Below, piece after piece: positions 63,513-64,000 of a stretch of DNA of 64,000 nucleotides. Under the pieces are notes generated by a model. It was not told where the DNA came from. It ran no database searches and was given only the letters and a program-made list of their open reading frames with translations. The stretch comes from Hoylesella marshii DSM 16973 = JCM 13450 (lineage in GTDB: Bacteria; Bacteroidota; Bacteroidia; Bacteroidales; Bacteroidaceae): assembly GCF_000146675.1 (NCBI RefSeq), contig NZ_GL397214.1:796788-860787 (forward strand), given 5' to 3'. The position numbers and the translations under genes are program-made. Numbering within the stretch: the stretch's first letter is position 1; each line of letters begins with the position of its first letter.

Positions 63513-64000
63513 TTATAAGAGCGTTTCAATCTGTTTGGCTATATTAGCGATGCTTTCTGTAGGCTCGAAGCGTGCTACAACCTGACCTTTCTTGTTGATG
63601 AGAAACTTCGTAAAGTTCCATTTAATGTCGGGCTTCTGTTGATAGTCGGGGTCTTCCTGCGAGAGTTTCTCATGCAGGATAGGTGCGATGCGATGGCTCA
63701 TGTCCCAGCCTGCAAAGCCCTTCCGACTCTTCAAAAATTGGTAGAGCGGGTCGGCATCCTCTCCGTTCACTTTTATCTTCTTAAAGCGAGGGAACTCCGT
63801 GCCATAGGTCAGCTTACAGAATTCATGGATAGACTCATCGGTGCCCGGTGCCTGTTGGCCAAACTGATTACAGGGGAAGTCGAGCACTTCAAACCCTTGG
63901 GCGTGGTGCTTCTTGTAGAGTTTCTCCAGCTCCTCATACTGCGGAGTAAAGCCGCATTTGGTGGCTGTATTGACTATGAGCAACACTTCGTTGGCATATT
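63513..64000 (-). CDS. Glutathione peroxidase family protein (5' end outside window)
   Basis: Open to the right window edge; visible sequence begins YANEVLLIVNTATKCGFTPQ, so about 20-25 N-terminal residues are missing. The peroxidatic cysteine is in TATKCGFT, the glutamine in FPCNQFGQQAPG and the tryptophan in IKWNFTKFL, so it is a cysteine (not selenocysteine) enzyme. It probably uses thioredoxin as reductant, as suggested by the adjacent trxB (inference). Confidence 0.88.
   Translation of the reverse strand, partial: YANEVLLIVNTATKCGFTPQYEELEKLYKKHHAQGFEVLDFPCNQFGQQAPGTDESIHEFCKLTYGTEFPRFKKIKVNGEDADPLYQFLKSRKGFAGWDMSHRIAPILHEKLSQEDPDYQQKPDIKWNFTKFLINKKGQVVARFEPTESIANIAKQIETLL

Overview
The window looks like a chromosome segment of a Bacteroidales bacterium, most likely Prevotella in the broad sense (inference). 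The reasons are: many promoters of the Bacteroidetes type (TTTG, about 19-20 bases, then TAnnTTTG) with no clear Shine-Dalgarno sites; an ATP synthase operon in the order beta, epsilon, small membrane protein, a, c, b, delta, alpha, gamma; a class 3 fructose-bisphosphatase; a BspA-like surface protein; and mobilizable elements with MobV relaxases of the Bacteroides kind.

Layout. 1-24.6 kb is mostly core genome: surface proteins, mrp, pncB, an FMN/Fe-S membrane protein, the complete atp operon, a repeat-rich intergenic region (13.8-14.6 kb), a leftward run ftsE-lysC-GT2-GT-fbp, the rightward infC-rpmI-rplT operon and leftward pyk. 24.9-51.9 kb is accessory. It holds two related mobilizable elements in opposite orientation, on either side of a small host island (lytic transglycosylase and initiator-type tRNA-Met, 33.6-34.5 kb). 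Element 1 (about 24.9-33.5 kb) carries MobV relaxase, Toprim protein, two HTH proteins, six small cargo genes and a tyrosine integrase, and may be bounded by a 14-bp direct repeat. Element 2 (about 35.8-50.96 kb) has two tandem integrases, a leftward cargo operon (small repeat protein, DUF262/DUF1524 predicted nuclease, UPF0114 membrane protein) behind a highly structured leader RNA, two HTH proteins, a vapE broken by an in-frame TAG, Toprim protein and MobV. Behind MobV sits a two-gene reverse transcriptase operon. 51.9-64 kb returns to core functions: TetR regulator, fabG, an RluA-type pseudouridine synthase, class II ribonucleotide reductase, folB, amidase, MCE protein, dnaA, a GSCFA protein, trxB and a glutathione peroxidase cut by the window end.

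How it works together. The main accessory finding is a defence-like cassette at 46.8-50.7 kb. Two overlapping genes encode different reverse transcriptases, both with intact YVDD active sites, and match DRT type 3 (Drt3a plus Drt3b). Just after them is a non-coding stretch with an ACACACA tract enclosed by a 7-bp stem, a candidate template RNA. The cassette lies between a full MobV gene and a second copy of the MobV 3' end, so it appears to be inserted cargo. A second candidate defence unit (38.5-41.45 kb) combines a DUF262/DUF1524 protein with a five-stem nested RNA hairpin whose G-U pairs and promoter both point to the coding strand.

The window also has several families of intergenic repeats that are not genes: 41-bp-period hairpin/T-tract arrays at three loci, 22-bp-period arrays at three loci, and an inverted-repeat element (GCGAGTTCGGGATAA ends) in three copies.
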